A DNA stretch of 64,000 bases from Sphaerochaeta associata (GTDB lineage: Bacteria; Spirochaetota; Spirochaetia; Sphaerochaetales; Sphaerochaetaceae): positions 2,976,001-3,040,000 of the forward strand of contig NZ_CP094929.1 in NCBI RefSeq assembly GCF_022869165.1. Direction: 5' to 3'. Under the pieces are notes generated by a model. The model saw nothing but the letters and a program-made list of their open reading frames with translations, was not told the DNA's origin and ran no database searches. Made by a program: the position numbers and the translations under genes. This document shows positions 34,291 to 42,462 of the stretch, piece after piece (within the stretch, counting starts at the first letter, position 1; every line of letters starts with the position of its first letter).

Positions 34291-34306
34291 TATTGATGAG
34301 GAACCC

Positions 34307-35230
34307 ATGTATAAAAATGCCCTGATCGTCCTTATGCTCTTTTCTGTATTGTTCTTTTCCAGCTGCCAGAAGTCGGAAGGGACTTCCGAAAACGCCAGCC
34401 CCCCAACCCTGACCGTCGGTATGATGAGTGCCGTCGACGCTGCTCCCTTTTATGTTGCGCTTGAAAAGGGGTATTTTGCAGAGGCCGGAGTCGATGTAAA
34501 TCTGGTTCTCTTCACCAACGGCCAAAACCGCCAGACTGCCTTGCAGACCGGGCAGGTCGATGGGGCCATGACGGACCTCGTCGCCCTCATCACCCAGACA
34601 GCCAGCGACTTCAAGCTCATCGGTACGCTTTCAACCGACGGCGACTTCCCTCTGCTTGCAAAGCCGGGCCTTGAGGAGAAGCAGGCTGTTTCAGCTGGAA
34701 CAATGGAGATCAGCGTGACCAACTACCTGGTCGACCAGTACTTGTCCAAAAACCATTCGGTCTCCAAGGTCTATATCAATGAAATCCCCGCTCGCCTTGA
34801 GGCGGTTGTCTCCGGTCAGCTGGACGCCGGCATATTCCCCGAGCCCTTCGCCTCCATCGGGGCCCTCAGGGGCTTGGAGAAGCTTTTCTTTCCAGGTATT
34901 CCGTCCGAAAGCCTGAACCTCATCGCCTTCACTGAGAAAGCAATCCAAGAGAAAGCGCAGGCGCTCAACATTTTCCATAAAGCGTATGCAAAGGCGGTGA
35001 AGGCCATCAAGGCGGACGAGAATCTTGCACGTGATGTCCTGTTGAAATACATTCCCAACCTTCCCTCTGAAATCCAGGATTCAATCCATCTGCCGGCCTA
35101 CCAGGACCCCAGGCTCCCCAGCACTGCTTTCATGCAGGAAATCATGGACTGGACGGCTTCGGTTACCGGTGCATCCTACCAATTCGCTCCTACCGCCATG
35201 ATCGACTCCCGCTTCATAGAGGGCCTTTGA
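34307..35230 (+). CDS. SsuA/NMT1-type ABC transporter substrate-binding lipoprotein
   Basis: A 307-residue lipoprotein: signal peptide MYKNALIVLMLFSVLFFSSC with the lipobox cysteine at residue 20. The mature part has the SsuA/THI5-like fold (PFYVALEKGYFAEAGVDVNLVLF; ALQTGQVDGAMTDLVALI). This group binds sulfonates, nitrate, taurine or thiamine pyrimidine precursors. The ligand here is not determinable; no TPP riboswitch core was found upstream. An AGGAA ribosome site lies close to the ATG. Its stop overlaps the ATPase start by four bases. Confidence 0.85.
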   Translation: MYKNALIVLMLFSVLFFSSCQKSEGTSENASPPTLTVGMMSAVDAAPFYVALEKGYFAEAGVDVNLVLFTNGQNRQTALQTGQVDGAMTDLVALITQTASDFKLIGTLSTDGDFPLLAKPGLEEKQAVSAGTMEISVTNYLVDQYLSKNHSVSKVYINEIPARLEAVVSGQLDAGIFPEPFASIGALRGLEKLFFPGIPSESLNLIAFTEKAIQEKAQALNIFHKAYAKAVKAIKADENLARDVLLKYIPNLPSEIQDSIHLPAYQDPRLPSTAFMQEIMDWTASVTGASYQFAPTAMIDSRFIEGL

Positions 35231-35916
35231 TGCTGAGCATCCAACATGCCGAGCTGTGCTATGGCACCAAGGTCGCGTTCTCCAACTTCTCGTTGGAAGT
35301 ACAAGAAGGCGATATGGTGAGCATCATCGGCAAGAGCGGATGTGGAAAGACCAGCCTGCTGTATGCAATAGCCTCATTGCTGCCGCTGAGCAGGGGCGCT
35401 ATTGCAACGCAGGGTGAGTGTTCGATTATGTTTCAGCAGGACCGTCTCCTTCCGTACAAGCGGGTGTTGGACAATGTATTGCTGGGCCTTCCTAAAAAGA
35501 TGGAAGACGAGGCGCAGGCGTTGCTCTCCTTGGTGGGACTCGAGGAGAAAACAAACAACTTTCCCAAGCAGCTCAGCGGAGGGGAGAGGCAGCGTGTCGC
35601 CTTGGTGCGCAGCTTGATCCGCAATCCTCGTCTTCTCTTGCTCGACGAGCCCTTTGCTTCCTTGGATGAACAGACACGCGAGCGGCTGCAGGATGAGGTG
35701 AAGATGTATGTCCGGGAGCATCAGATTACGTTGCTGCTGGTCACCCATAGTATCAGCGAGGCTGTGTTCATGGGCAGGCGAATCATCGTTATGACTAAAG
35801 AAGGTATCTCCTTTGAGACGGAGAATCCTTATCATGAGCTTGGCGACGTACGCAGCAAAACCCAGGCATTTGAGTTGCAACAGACCTTGCGCTTGCACTT
35901 GGGAGGCAACCGATGA
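35227..35916 (+). CDS. ABC transporter ATP-binding protein (SsuB/TauB type)
   Basis: A 229-residue ATPase with Walker A GKSGCGKTS near residue 38, the signature LSGGERQRVALVRSL, Walker B LLLLDEPFASLD and the switch histidine in LLVTHSISEAVFMG. It energises the importer with the adjacent binding lipoprotein and permease. Its ATG overlaps the binding-protein stop and its stop overlaps the permease start (both ATGA), so all three subunits are translationally coupled. Confidence 0.92.
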   Translation: MMLSIQHAELCYGTKVAFSNFSLEVQEGDMVSIIGKSGCGKTSLLYAIASLLPLSRGAIATQGECSIMFQQDRLLPYKRVLDNVLLGLPKKMEDEAQALLSLVGLEEKTNNFPKQLSGGERQRVALVRSLIRNPRLLLLDEPFASLDEQTRERLQDEVKMYVREHQITLLLVTHSISEAVFMGRRIIVMTKEGISFETENPYHELGDVRSKTQAFELQQTLRLHLGGNR

Positions 35917-36641
35917 AGTACCTGAGAGGTTTTCTGGTTGTGCTCATTGGTTGGTACCTGCTTGCCTTCTTACTGCAGGGACCGATCATCCCCTACCCGC
36001 ATGCAGTCTTCTTGCATCTGGTTTCCAGCATGCAGACGTCAAAACCTTACCTGCACTTGTTGTTCTCTCTGTATCGGATTGTCATGGGGATGGCTTTTGC
36101 CCTGCTCTTGGCAATTCCTGTTGGTATGCTGGCAGGAAGGACCCAAAAGCTCGACCAGCTCATTTCCCCGGTGCTCTACCTGCTCTACCCCCTGCCCAAG
36201 ATTGCGTTCCTTCCGGTTTTCATGGTGCTTTTCGGTATCGGGGACCTCTCCAAGATTATGCTCATCGCTGTCATTGTGTTCTTTCCTGCGGCGGTTACGA
36301 TCCGTGATGGAGTGAAGGAAATCCCGTTTCAATATCTTGAGCTGGCTGCAGCGTACCATCTGACCGCGAAACAGATTATCGCCCATATCGTGTGGCCGGC
36401 AATCCTTCCCAGAATCTTCTCTTCCCTCAGGATCACCGTGGGCATTTCGCTTTCTGTTCTGTTCATCAGCGAAAACTATGCAGCTGAGTATGGGCTGGGC
36501 TACTACATTATGAACAACTGGGTGATGGCCCAATATGTTGGAATGTATGCAGGCATCGTCCTGCTCAGCCTGCTTGGGTTGAGTCTCTATATAGTCTTGG
36601 ACGGTCTTGAACGGCTGGCAATTCCAGAAGAAGCCCGATAA
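35913..36641 (+). CDS. ABC transporter permease (SsuC/TauC type)
   Basis: A 242-residue inner-membrane permease with about six helices and the EAA-type loop QYLELAAAYHLTAKQIIAHIVWPAILPRIF. The central part VGMLAGRTQKLDQLISPVLYLLYPLPKIAFLPVFMV is typical of nitrate/sulfonate/HMP permeases. It completes the three-gene importer that starts at 34307. A strong hairpin terminator follows nine bases after its stop. Confidence 0.9.
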   Translation: MKYLRGFLVVLIGWYLLAFLLQGPIIPYPHAVFLHLVSSMQTSKPYLHLLFSLYRIVMGMAFALLLAIPVGMLAGRTQKLDQLISPVLYLLYPLPKIAFLPVFMVLFGIGDLSKIMLIAVIVFFPAAVTIRDGVKEIPFQYLELAAAYHLTAKQIIAHIVWPAILPRIFSSLRITVGISLSVLFISENYAAEYGLGYYIMNNWVMAQYVGMYAGIVLLSLLGLSLYIVLDGLERLAIPEEAR

Positions 36642-36649
36642 CAAGCAAA

Positions 36650-36678
36650 GGAGGAACAAGCCAACGGCTTCTTCCTCC
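36650..36678 (+). terminator. intrinsic-type hairpin after the ABC importer operon
   Basis: GGAGGAA-C-AAGCC-AAC-GGCTT-C-TTCCTCC forms a 13-base-pair stem interrupted by one C-C mismatch with a 3-base loop, followed by CAACGTTTATTT. It lies between two convergent genes and may stop transcription from both sides. Confidence 0.65.
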
Positions 36679-36713
36679 CAACGTTTATTTGCTTACTGTA
36701 GTGAATATACTGA

Positions 36714-37292
36714 TCAGGCTTTCTCGCGTGCACTCTTGAGTGCAGTCGCCCACCAGGAGAGCTGGTCGAGCATGTTATTGACCTGGGGCTCAAGATTGGC
36801 AAGGTCCTTGACCTGCTTCTCACCGTTCATGATTGGGTAGAAGTCATTGCCCATAATCAGTACCGACTGACGTACCGGTGCCATCTGAAGCTCTACACAG
36901 ATGTCACGAAGGTGCTGTACTGCCCGTGCACCACCAGCTGAGCCATACGAGAAGTATGCTGCGGCCTTGCGGTTCCATTCGGGATATGCATAGTCCAGGG
37001 CGTTCTTTAGGGCTGCAGTGATGCTGTTGTTGTATTCAGCGGTGACGAAAATGAATCCGTCCAGGCTGGCAATCTTTTTCTGCCAGGTTTGTGCAACCTC
37101 ATTGGTTGAGGGAACGTATGCGTTCGAGGCGACTTCATCGAAAAACGGCATGGGGTAGTCGCGAAGATCGACAATCTCAAAGGCGAGGTCGGTGCGCTTC
37201 TTTGCCACTGTTGCTACATATTCTGCTGCCTGCTGTCCTACACGAGCGGCTCTGGTACTGCTTATGATAATTCCAATCTTTGGTACGTTCAT
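36714..37292 (-). CDS. NAD(P)H-dependent FMN reductase family protein
   Basis: A 192-residue flavodoxin-fold protein of the NADPH-dependent FMN reductase/azoreductase group. It begins MNVPKIGIIISSTRAARVGQQ (FMN phosphate loop) and contains FIFVTAEYNNSITAALKNALDYAYPEWNRKAAAYFSYGSAGG, read in parts, with the conserved P-E-Y-N-like TAEYNNS. It reduces flavins or quinones/azo compounds. ATG 37292 follows AAGGAG by seven bases; the frame opens six codons earlier. Its promoter is overlapped by a palindrome, so a ligand-responsive regulator probably controls it. Confidence 0.87.
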   Translation of the reverse strand: MNVPKIGIIISSTRAARVGQQAAEYVATVAKKRTDLAFEIVDLRDYPMPFFDEVASNAYVPSTNEVAQTWQKKIASLDGFIFVTAEYNNSITAALKNALDYAYPEWNRKAAAYFSYGSAGGARAVQHLRDICVELQMAPVRQSVLIMGNDFYPIMNGEKQVKDLANLEPQVNNMLDQLSWWATALKSAREKA

Positions 37293-37312
37293 GTTCAATC
37301 TCCTTAACAATG

Positions 37313-37359
37313 TTGTATTGCTATATATGTAGCATACAATTTTATTTTGTAATCGTCAA
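37313..37359 (-). promoter_or_regulatory. promoter of the FMN reductase gene with overlapping palindromic operator
   Basis: On the minus strand TTGACG (37354-37359), 17-base spacer, TATGCT (37331-37336) form a good promoter. The 27-base sequence TTGTATTGCTATATATGTAGCATACAA (described in two parts: arms TTGTA/TACAA and TGCTA/TAGCA) at 37313-37339 is an imperfect palindrome covering the -10 and start point, suited to a MarR/HxlR/TetR-type repressor not encoded in the window. Confidence 0.55.
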
Positions 37360-37462
37360 GTAGTTCAATAGGAATTATTTTCTTCCCCGCCTTGTCACAA
37401 CCTTTACGACGCACTGACCGAGCAGTACACTGTGAATACATAAGCGAAAAAGGAGTCAGGAC

Positions 37463-37894
37463 ATGGCAAAAGATCCCAAGGCATCACTACAGGCAGTTGC
37501 ATCCAAAAAGTCACTGCAAATTCTTATTGCACTCTTGTTTGTTTCGATGGGAATCATCGGGTTCACCTCGGGACGTGGATTGGGCAACCAGATTTCCCGT
37601 GAACTTTCCAACATGTTCGGCGGTGACAGTGAACTGTTGCTCTATCTCATCTCCACACTGCAACTGGTCAGCGGTTTGTTTTTGGGCGCCCAGCTCTTCT
37701 CCAATTTGATTCCCGACAAGATTGCCAAAATCGCCCATCTGGCCATCCTGATTTTCTGGCTCGCCCTGATCGTCATCCTCGATGTCCTTACCATCGACTT
37801 CGGTCGCATCAGCGGTTCCGATTGGTTCACCTGGATCGAGCAGGTGGTGCTGCATTTGATCGTGCTCTCCGGTATTGTGCAGATCCAGAAGTAG
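37463..37894 (+). CDS. small membrane protein of unknown function
   Basis: A 143-residue protein with three strongly hydrophobic segments (about 19-36, 60-80 and 88-106) and a fourth near the C-terminus (125-139). It starts MAKDPKASLQAVASKKSLQI after an AAAAAGGAG site. No catalytic motif is recognised. It diverges from the FMN reductase gene and ends seven bases before the toxin remnant. Its composition fits a real inner-membrane protein. Confidence 0.7.
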   Translation: MAKDPKASLQAVASKKSLQILIALLFVSMGIIGFTSGRGLGNQISRELSNMFGGDSELLLYLISTLQLVSGLFLGAQLFSNLIPDKIAKIAHLAILIFWLALIVILDVLTIDFGRISGSDWFTWIEQVVLHLIVLSGIVQIQK

Positions 37895-37900
37895 GATGCA

Positions 37901-38439
37901 TTATTGGGTAGCTCTTGTTCTCCACACTGCCATTGGATGATTATGGATTCGTTCAATGGTTGTTTCATCATCGAACAGCAGTCCAGGATTATAAGCACCA
38001 TTCCTAAAGTCTTTACAGAACTGTTTTTCCTTTTCGTTGAGGACAAGTACTTCATCCAAAAACTCTTTGACTATCAATAGTGCCCGATCACATGAGAAAT
38101 CATCATTCTTTGCAAGTACAGGTTTCAGATACTTCTTTATTTCATTATACGTATACTTTTTTAGGACATTCGATGAGATTGTATCAATATCCATTCCACC
38201 ACCGACCAAGTTATAAAATACCAAACACTTACGAAATAAAGGTATGTCTGAGATTATTCCTTTTTGGATCAATTGATACATATCATAGAGGTCTCTGGAA
38301 GCCTGCCTGGAAAGCAGTGCATTTGCCTTACTGGCAATGAGCTCAAGAGGATCAAGCATACGTGTTTGTGCCTTGTGTGATCCCAACATGATTGTTGACA
38401 GTACGCAATAGGGAAGGATATGAGCTCTGTCCAAGTAAT
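37901..38439 (-). pseudogene. AbiEii-type toxin, C-terminal fragment (interrupted by IS)
   Basis: This fragment encodes the last 177 residues of a type IV toxin of the AbiEii nucleotidyltransferase family (LDRAHILPY... to the stop at 37901, plus strand coordinates). The open frame meets the insertion sequence at 38440. Joining it to the N-terminal fragment after removing the IS and one copy of the 5-base duplication gives the uninterrupted junction RVEINYLDRAHILPY and a 313-residue toxin, the normal family length. The interruption separates the catalytic part from this helical part, so the toxin should be inactive unless the IS excises precisely. Confidence 0.88.
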
Positions 38440-38470
38440 CTCTAATTCCCTAAATCTTTTCTCACCACAA
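38440..38470 (+). repeat. IS left terminal inverted repeat
   Basis: Starts CTCTAATTCCC and ends TTTTCTCACCACAA; paired with the right repeat at 40129-40159. Eleven outer and fourteen inner bases match exactly and the middle six differ mostly. Confidence 0.9.
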
Positions 38471-38541
38471 GGTGGGAAACCAGTTTGATCTATACTAACC
38501 AAGATTCCAGCGGCTTTTCCGTATAATTTCCTGCAAACATG

Positions 38542-38604
38542 TTGTATTTATGTCCGAGTCGTGCTATAAAAGTGGTGAGAATATTTATTATCACCACATG
38601 GAGG
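38542..38604 (+). promoter_or_regulatory. transposase promoter, 5' hairpin and ribosome site
   Basis: TTGTAT (38542-38547), 17-base spacer, TATAAA (38565-38570) form the promoter. GTGGTGA (38572-38578) pairs with TCACCAC (38591-38597) in the leader just before GGAGG (38600-38604). A transcript starting near 38577 would begin within the left arm, whereas read-through transcripts from outside would form the whole hairpin, a known way for IS elements to limit translation from outside transcription. Confidence 0.5.
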
Positions 38605-38614
38605 CATGCATCAC

Positions 38615-40117
38615 ATGGCCAACAAATTCATCCGGTATGAGCTGAAAAACGGAGCCGAATACGCCTCGGTCTGCCTCCCTATGCGCGTCGACGGCAGGAA
38701 AGTCAACAAAACCGAGAACCTCGGGCGTGTTCTGGACAAGCAACAGGGTATTTTCAAGAACCGTGAACGCGGCGTCTTCCGGTACACCCTCGAGCAAGGC
38801 TACCAGGACGCTCCCGCAGAAAGCCATGCCATGGCATTGAAACCCAAAGGGCCGGAACGTCTGATCCTCGATTTCGGCGACGTGCATGTCCTGCATGAGT
38901 ATCTGAAGACGACCCCCTACCATGCGGTTCTGACATCCCTGCTTCCAGACCAGGGCGACACGCTGCTTGCCCTGGTATACTACCAGATCCTTGCAAGCGG
39001 GGCCCGCTGGTATGCCGGGTCCTGGTACGAGGGAAGCTACGCGAGGCTGCTGCTCCCCCGCGCCGCCCTGGGCAGCCAGCGGATCAGCGAGTTCCTTTCC
39101 GTTTTGGGTGACGAGGCCCTGCAAAGACGGTTCTTTTGCACATACCTGGCCAAGCAGTTCCCCGCCGAGACCGTCCACGGGCTGCTGCTCGACAGCACAG
39201 GACTGCCGAACAGCATCGATTTCCCCTACACTGCATACTCCAACCATGGCGGGCAGGTGAGCGTGGAGACAAGGCTCATCTATGTCACCGACCGGCTCAG
39301 CGGGATGCCCTTGTACTTCAGGTATGTTGCGGGCAACGTGATCGACGTATCGACCCTCAAGGCGACCATCGGGGAGCTGCAGATGTGCGGGATCGCTGCC
39401 GACTACGCCATCCTGGACGCCGGATACTTCACCGAGGACAACATCAAGGCTCTGCATGAGAACGAGATAGCATACCTGACAAGGCTGAAGCCCAACCGCA
39501 AGCTGTACAAGCAGCTGGCCGCCGCCCATGCGCAGGCTCTGCAGCACGGGGGCAATCTGGTCAGCTACAATGGCAGGGCTGTCTATATCAAACGGGTCCC
39601 CTGCACTGTAACCTCCGGCATCGACGCCTTCGCTTACATCGGCATCGACATGCTGCGCAGGTCCTATGAGATGAATGCGATGCTGGTGAATGCCGTCGAG
39701 GATGATCTCGGCCCGGAGGAGATCGACGGCAACCTCTCCAAGCTCGGATTGTTCATCATGATATCATCCGAGGAGATCGACACCAAGGAGTTGCTTCCCC
39801 TGTACTATGCCCGCCAGCAGATCGAGCAGGTGTTCGATATCACCAAGAATTATGCCGACATCCTTCCGCTGAGGGTACATGGTGAGGATACGTTCAGGGG
39901 GCACCTGTTGCTGTGTTTCATCGCCACCATCATCTGTAAGCGGCTGCAGGGGGAGTTGGACGCAAAGGGTGTAAACCTCATCGGCTTGTTCAAGGAGCTG
40001 AGGAACCAGAAGTGCAAGGTGTACGATTCTCTGGTGGTGGTCCAGGAAGCAACCAAAAAGGTGAACGACTCCTACAAGGCGCTCAAATTGAAGAGCCCGG
40101 ACAAGATCCCTAGGTAG
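38615..40117 (+). CDS. IS4-superfamily DDE transposase
   Basis: A 500-residue transposase. The IS4-type Y-(2)-R-(3)-E-(6)-K signature is present exactly as YYARQQIEQVFDITK around residue 395-410, followed by LRVHGEDTFRGHLLLCFIATII. Upstream catalytic aspartates lie in GLLLDSTGLPNS and YAILDAGYFTEDNIKAL. The ATG at 38615 (MANKFIRYELK) is ten bases after GGAGG; an in-frame ATG at 38606 is too close to the ribosome site. The frame is intact, so the element may be active. Confidence 0.92.
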   Translation: MANKFIRYELKNGAEYASVCLPMRVDGRKVNKTENLGRVLDKQQGIFKNRERGVFRYTLEQGYQDAPAESHAMALKPKGPERLILDFGDVHVLHEYLKTTPYHAVLTSLLPDQGDTLLALVYYQILASGARWYAGSWYEGSYARLLLPRAALGSQRISEFLSVLGDEALQRRFFCTYLAKQFPAETVHGLLLDSTGLPNSIDFPYTAYSNHGGQVSVETRLIYVTDRLSGMPLYFRYVAGNVIDVSTLKATIGELQMCGIAADYAILDAGYFTEDNIKALHENEIAYLTRLKPNRKLYKQLAAAHAQALQHGGNLVSYNGRAVYIKRVPCTVTSGIDAFAYIGIDMLRRSYEMNAMLVNAVEDDLGPEEIDGNLSKLGLFIMISSEEIDTKELLPLYYARQQIEQVFDITKNYADILPLRVHGEDTFRGHLLLCFIATIICKRLQGELDAKGVNLIGLFKELRNQKCKVYDSLVVVQEATKKVNDSYKALKLKSPDKIPR

Positions 40118-40128
40118 CTTGGCCAAAT

Positions 40129-40159
40129 TTGTGGTGAGAAAAATCATCGGGAATTAGAG
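40129..40159 (-). repeat. IS right terminal inverted repeat
   Basis: Reads TTGTGGTGAGAAAAATCATC then GGGAATTAGAG on the plus strand, the inverse of the left end. It is followed immediately by the second copy of the 5-base target duplication GTAAT (40160-40164). Confidence 0.9.
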
Positions 40160-40567
40160 GTAATTGATTTCTACTCTGATATTATCCGTATTTCCACTTA
40201 TCGTGTCATACGTAAGAAGAAAACTGTCCATCGCATAGTGCCCTCGAGCTTTCTCAGAGATGGAATAACCTGAATCCAACACAAATTCATAAAATGTTCT
40301 TTTGAAGGCTTGCCTGACTACTGCAGTATCCTCTTTTGAAAGGTTTTGTGCAAAGTCCAAATCAATGTCAACAGAAAGTCTCGGTATATCCAGTATACAT
40401 AGATTTATTGCTGTCCCCCCTTTCAAGGCAAATTCACCTGTATCCGGGGAAGTAGTATGTATATATGAAAGTATATCAATCAAACGCACAACCTTTTCAA
40501 CATTACTCTTGATAAAATGAGTCTTCGCCGCAATAGCCTCTATCTCTTGTTTTGCATACACGTTCAC
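40160..40567 (-). pseudogene. AbiEii-type toxin, N-terminal (catalytic) fragment (interrupted by IS)
   Basis: The first 136 residues of an AbiEii-family nucleotidyltransferase toxin. It keeps the polymerase-beta-type active site: LKGGTAINL followed by RLSVDIDLDF with the DxD metal ligands. Translation would run one codon into the IS end and stop at 40154-40156. Start ATG 40567 lies two bases after the antitoxin stop. The intact system would be a type IV toxin-antitoxin pair acting in abortive infection or plasmid maintenance. Here the toxin is split by the insertion. Confidence 0.88.
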
Positions 40568-40569
40568 AT

Positions 40570-41328
40570 CTACCTTCCTCCATGCAGAAGCGTTTCCAAA
40601 CTTTCATAAGCAGGGGCATACAGCTTCCAATCAGGATGATAGATGTAAGGCATGCCCATGTCGGTCAGCCAATATTTCTTTCCCTCACCTACCTGACTTT
40701 GCATGTACCAGAAGAAAGCATCGGACAAGAGAAGCTCCTCCTTGAACATCGATAGGAGATACCCTGCTTTCTGGTAGAGCCGCTTGTTGTCGTATTGCTT
40801 CAATATCTCAAGGACATGTTGTTCCTTGAGATGCTTGACTGCATCCAAGGCGTAGATTACTTCTTCAATTCCTCCTGCATATTTCAGATTGTCTATGCAA
40901 TCGATGATTGTCCGTTCCTTGCTCGTAACTCGCAGTATTGCACCATAGTTGATGTGCTCAATCCAATCAGGACTGGTACTGATTACATATTCGTAACGGA
41001 CGTCGTCATATTCAAAAGGTCGAAATTTTTTTGAATCGGAGATGTATAGAGTAGCATACGCTTGATTTGCTAAACCATGATAATCGAGAGCTGCATGATA
41101 AGAGACGTAGGCTGTCTGGCTGATGGAAGAACCGATTAAGAATTTATTAGCATAAACACTCCCTGTGGTCAAATCCATGACTGCATACATATCCCTTCGA
41201 ATGCGTGCAATGAGATGATTCTCGATCGCCATTTCCAGCCAGTATCGACAAGCTGAGGGGGTTTCGAATAGAGGAAGGATATCATTTTTTGTAAACACTA
41301 CTTTGCTGGTAATATCGATTATGTTCAT
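40570..41328 (-). CDS. type IV antitoxin, AbiEi family
   Basis: A 252-residue AbiEi-type antitoxin/repressor: an N-terminal winged helix (residues about 1-50; CRYWLEMAIENHLIARIRRDMYAVM) and a C-terminal antitoxin domain (AYVSYHAALDYHGLANQ; VTSKERTIIDCIDNLKYAGGIEEV). It should repress its own operon and counteract the AbiEii toxin. The toxin gene follows two bases downstream but is broken by the IS, leaving an apparently intact orphan antitoxin. Two similar palindromes in its promoter fit the known two-site autoregulation of AbiEi proteins. Confidence 0.88.
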   Translation of the reverse strand: MNIIDITSKVVFTKNDILPLFETPSACRYWLEMAIENHLIARIRRDMYAVMDLTTGSVYANKFLIGSSISQTAYVSYHAALDYHGLANQAYATLYISDSKKFRPFEYDDVRYEYVISTSPDWIEHINYGAILRVTSKERTIIDCIDNLKYAGGIEEVIYALDAVKHLKEQHVLEILKQYDNKRLYQKAGYLLSMFKEELLLSDAFFWYMQSQVGEGKKYWLTDMGMPYIYHPDWKLYAPAYESLETLLHGGR

Positions 41329-41337
41329 ATGCAGACC

Positions 41338-41398
41338 TTCTATTCTTAGAATAACTCAATAGAGTTGCTTTAACAACCTTTATGTTCTATTTTTAGAA
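41338..41398 (-). promoter_or_regulatory. abiE promoter with two operator palindromes
   Basis: TTCTATTCTTAGAA (41338-41351) and TTCTATTTTTAGAA (41385-41398) differ at one base and are near palindromes. The minus-strand promoter is TTGTTA (41371-41376), 17-base spacer, TATTCT (41348-41353); one operator covers the -10, the other lies upstream of the -35. Confidence 0.65.
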
Positions 41399-41490
41399 TT
41401 TTTATCAAAAGTCCAACCAGTTTATACGAAATACGGGCAATACACCCATGCCGGATACATTTCCCATCCTATGACATGCTGAACCGTGTA

Positions 41491-42390
41491 TTACACTCTG
41501 CCAATGAACTCCTTGATCCCCTCGTGATATACCTCGGCATCATCCCACATGGCCATGTGACTGCCCTCGGGACAATACAAATAGGAGCCATTTGGCAGCT
41601 GTTCGCTCATCCACTTCATGTAGGCAGGGTCCATGGTGTCATACTCCGCCCCGATGACAAGGGCGGGTGTCTTGATATGCTTGAGGTCTTTTGATCTGTC
41701 CCAGGTTGCCAAAACACCGGAAATCCCGAATTCACTGGGTCCCTGCATGTAGACGTAGAGGTCCTGATTGACATGAGTCAGGGCGTTCATAACGCACTCA
41801 GGCCACTGATCCATGGGACGGCGAAGCACGTGCTTCTCGTAGTGATGAGGCATTAAAAGAGATTCATATTCCTCGCTGGAGTACTGCCCTGCTGCTTCTA
41901 GATCCTTGATGCGGGCAAGCACCTTAGGGTCCATCTGCGGCCCGAGTACGTCATCTGCATACTTCTGATAGGCCGTACAATCTGCCATCATGTTGCTGAT
42001 GATCAGGCCCTTGAGCGCCTCTGGGTGGGCAAGTGCGTACTCCATTGCCAGCACCCCGCCCCAGGAGTGGCCGAGCAGAAAGAAGTTCGAGGCATCAAGG
42101 CCCAAAGCCTTGCGTACTTGATCGACTTCATCGACAAAGCGCGCAATGGTCCAGAACTTTCGATCGGCAGGATTATCGGAGTTGAGGCTTCCAAGCTGGT
42201 CGTAGTAGATGTACTCGATATCACTGTCGGCAAAGTGGGTATCGAAACTCTGAAAGTACTCGTGCGTCATCCCAGGTCCACCGTGGAGAAGAAGCAATCT
42301 CTTGGTTGGATTGCTGCCGCACCGCTGCGTCCAGACTTTATATTCGCCGTACGGGGTGGTGATGGGTATCATTCTGACTTCTGTTTGCAT
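41491..42390 (-). CDS. proline iminopeptidase-family alpha/beta hydrolase
   Basis: A 299-residue alpha/beta hydrolase. The oxyanion motif HGGPG (LLLLHGGPGMTHEYF), the nucleophile elbow GHSWGG, and the acid/His near AEYDTMDP and GSHMAMWD match the tricorn-interacting-factor F1 type of proline iminopeptidase, which removes N-terminal residues (often proline) from peptides. GGAGG lies six bases before the ATG. It is separated from the upstream sulfatase operon by a 164-base gap with a hairpin, so is probably its own transcript. Confidence 0.87.
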   Translation of the reverse strand: MQTEVRMIPITTPYGEYKVWTQRCGSNPTKRLLLLHGGPGMTHEYFQSFDTHFADSDIEYIYYDQLGSLNSDNPADRKFWTIARFVDEVDQVRKALGLDASNFFLLGHSWGGVLAMEYALAHPEALKGLIISNMMADCTAYQKYADDVLGPQMDPKVLARIKDLEAAGQYSSEEYESLLMPHHYEKHVLRRPMDQWPECVMNALTHVNQDLYVYMQGPSEFGISGVLATWDRSKDLKHIKTPALVIGAEYDTMDPAYMKWMSEQLPNGSYLYCPEGSHMAMWDDAEVYHEGIKEFIGRV

Positions 42391-42462
42391 GAAATGCCTC
42401 CATTGGGGTTAGATGATACCAGTATAGCGTAGTATTGGGATTTATTCTCGATTGGTTGAAAT

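Larger units (their letters stand above)
38440..40159 (+). mobile_element. complete 1720-bp insertion sequence, IS4 superfamily (IS1634/ISH-like)
   Basis: The ends carry imperfect 31-bp terminal inverted repeats: the left begins CTCTAATTCCC and includes TTTTCTCACCACAA (38440-38470); the right (40129-40159) is its inverse. They flank one transposase gene. GTAAT at 38435-38439 and again at 40160-40164 is the 5-base target duplication. The element inserted into the AbiEii-type toxin gene, and removing it restores the frame exactly. The interior is visibly more GC-rich than the AT-rich toxin-antitoxin genes around it. Confidence 0.93.

Noticed and set aside
34089-34306. TPP riboswitch ahead of the SsuA/NMT1-type importer
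   Set aside because: The conserved CUGAGA and ACC...GAACCUGA core elements are absent; only a short palindrome is present.
38440-38450. CTCTAATTCCC as target-site duplication of the IS
   Set aside because: At the two ends it occurs in inverse, not direct, orientation, so it is part of the terminal inverted repeat; the true duplication is GTAAT.
38591-39547. Minus-strand 318-residue open frame inside the IS
   Set aside because: It is antisense to the transposase, whose DDE and YREK motifs are intact; the length reflects the high GC content.
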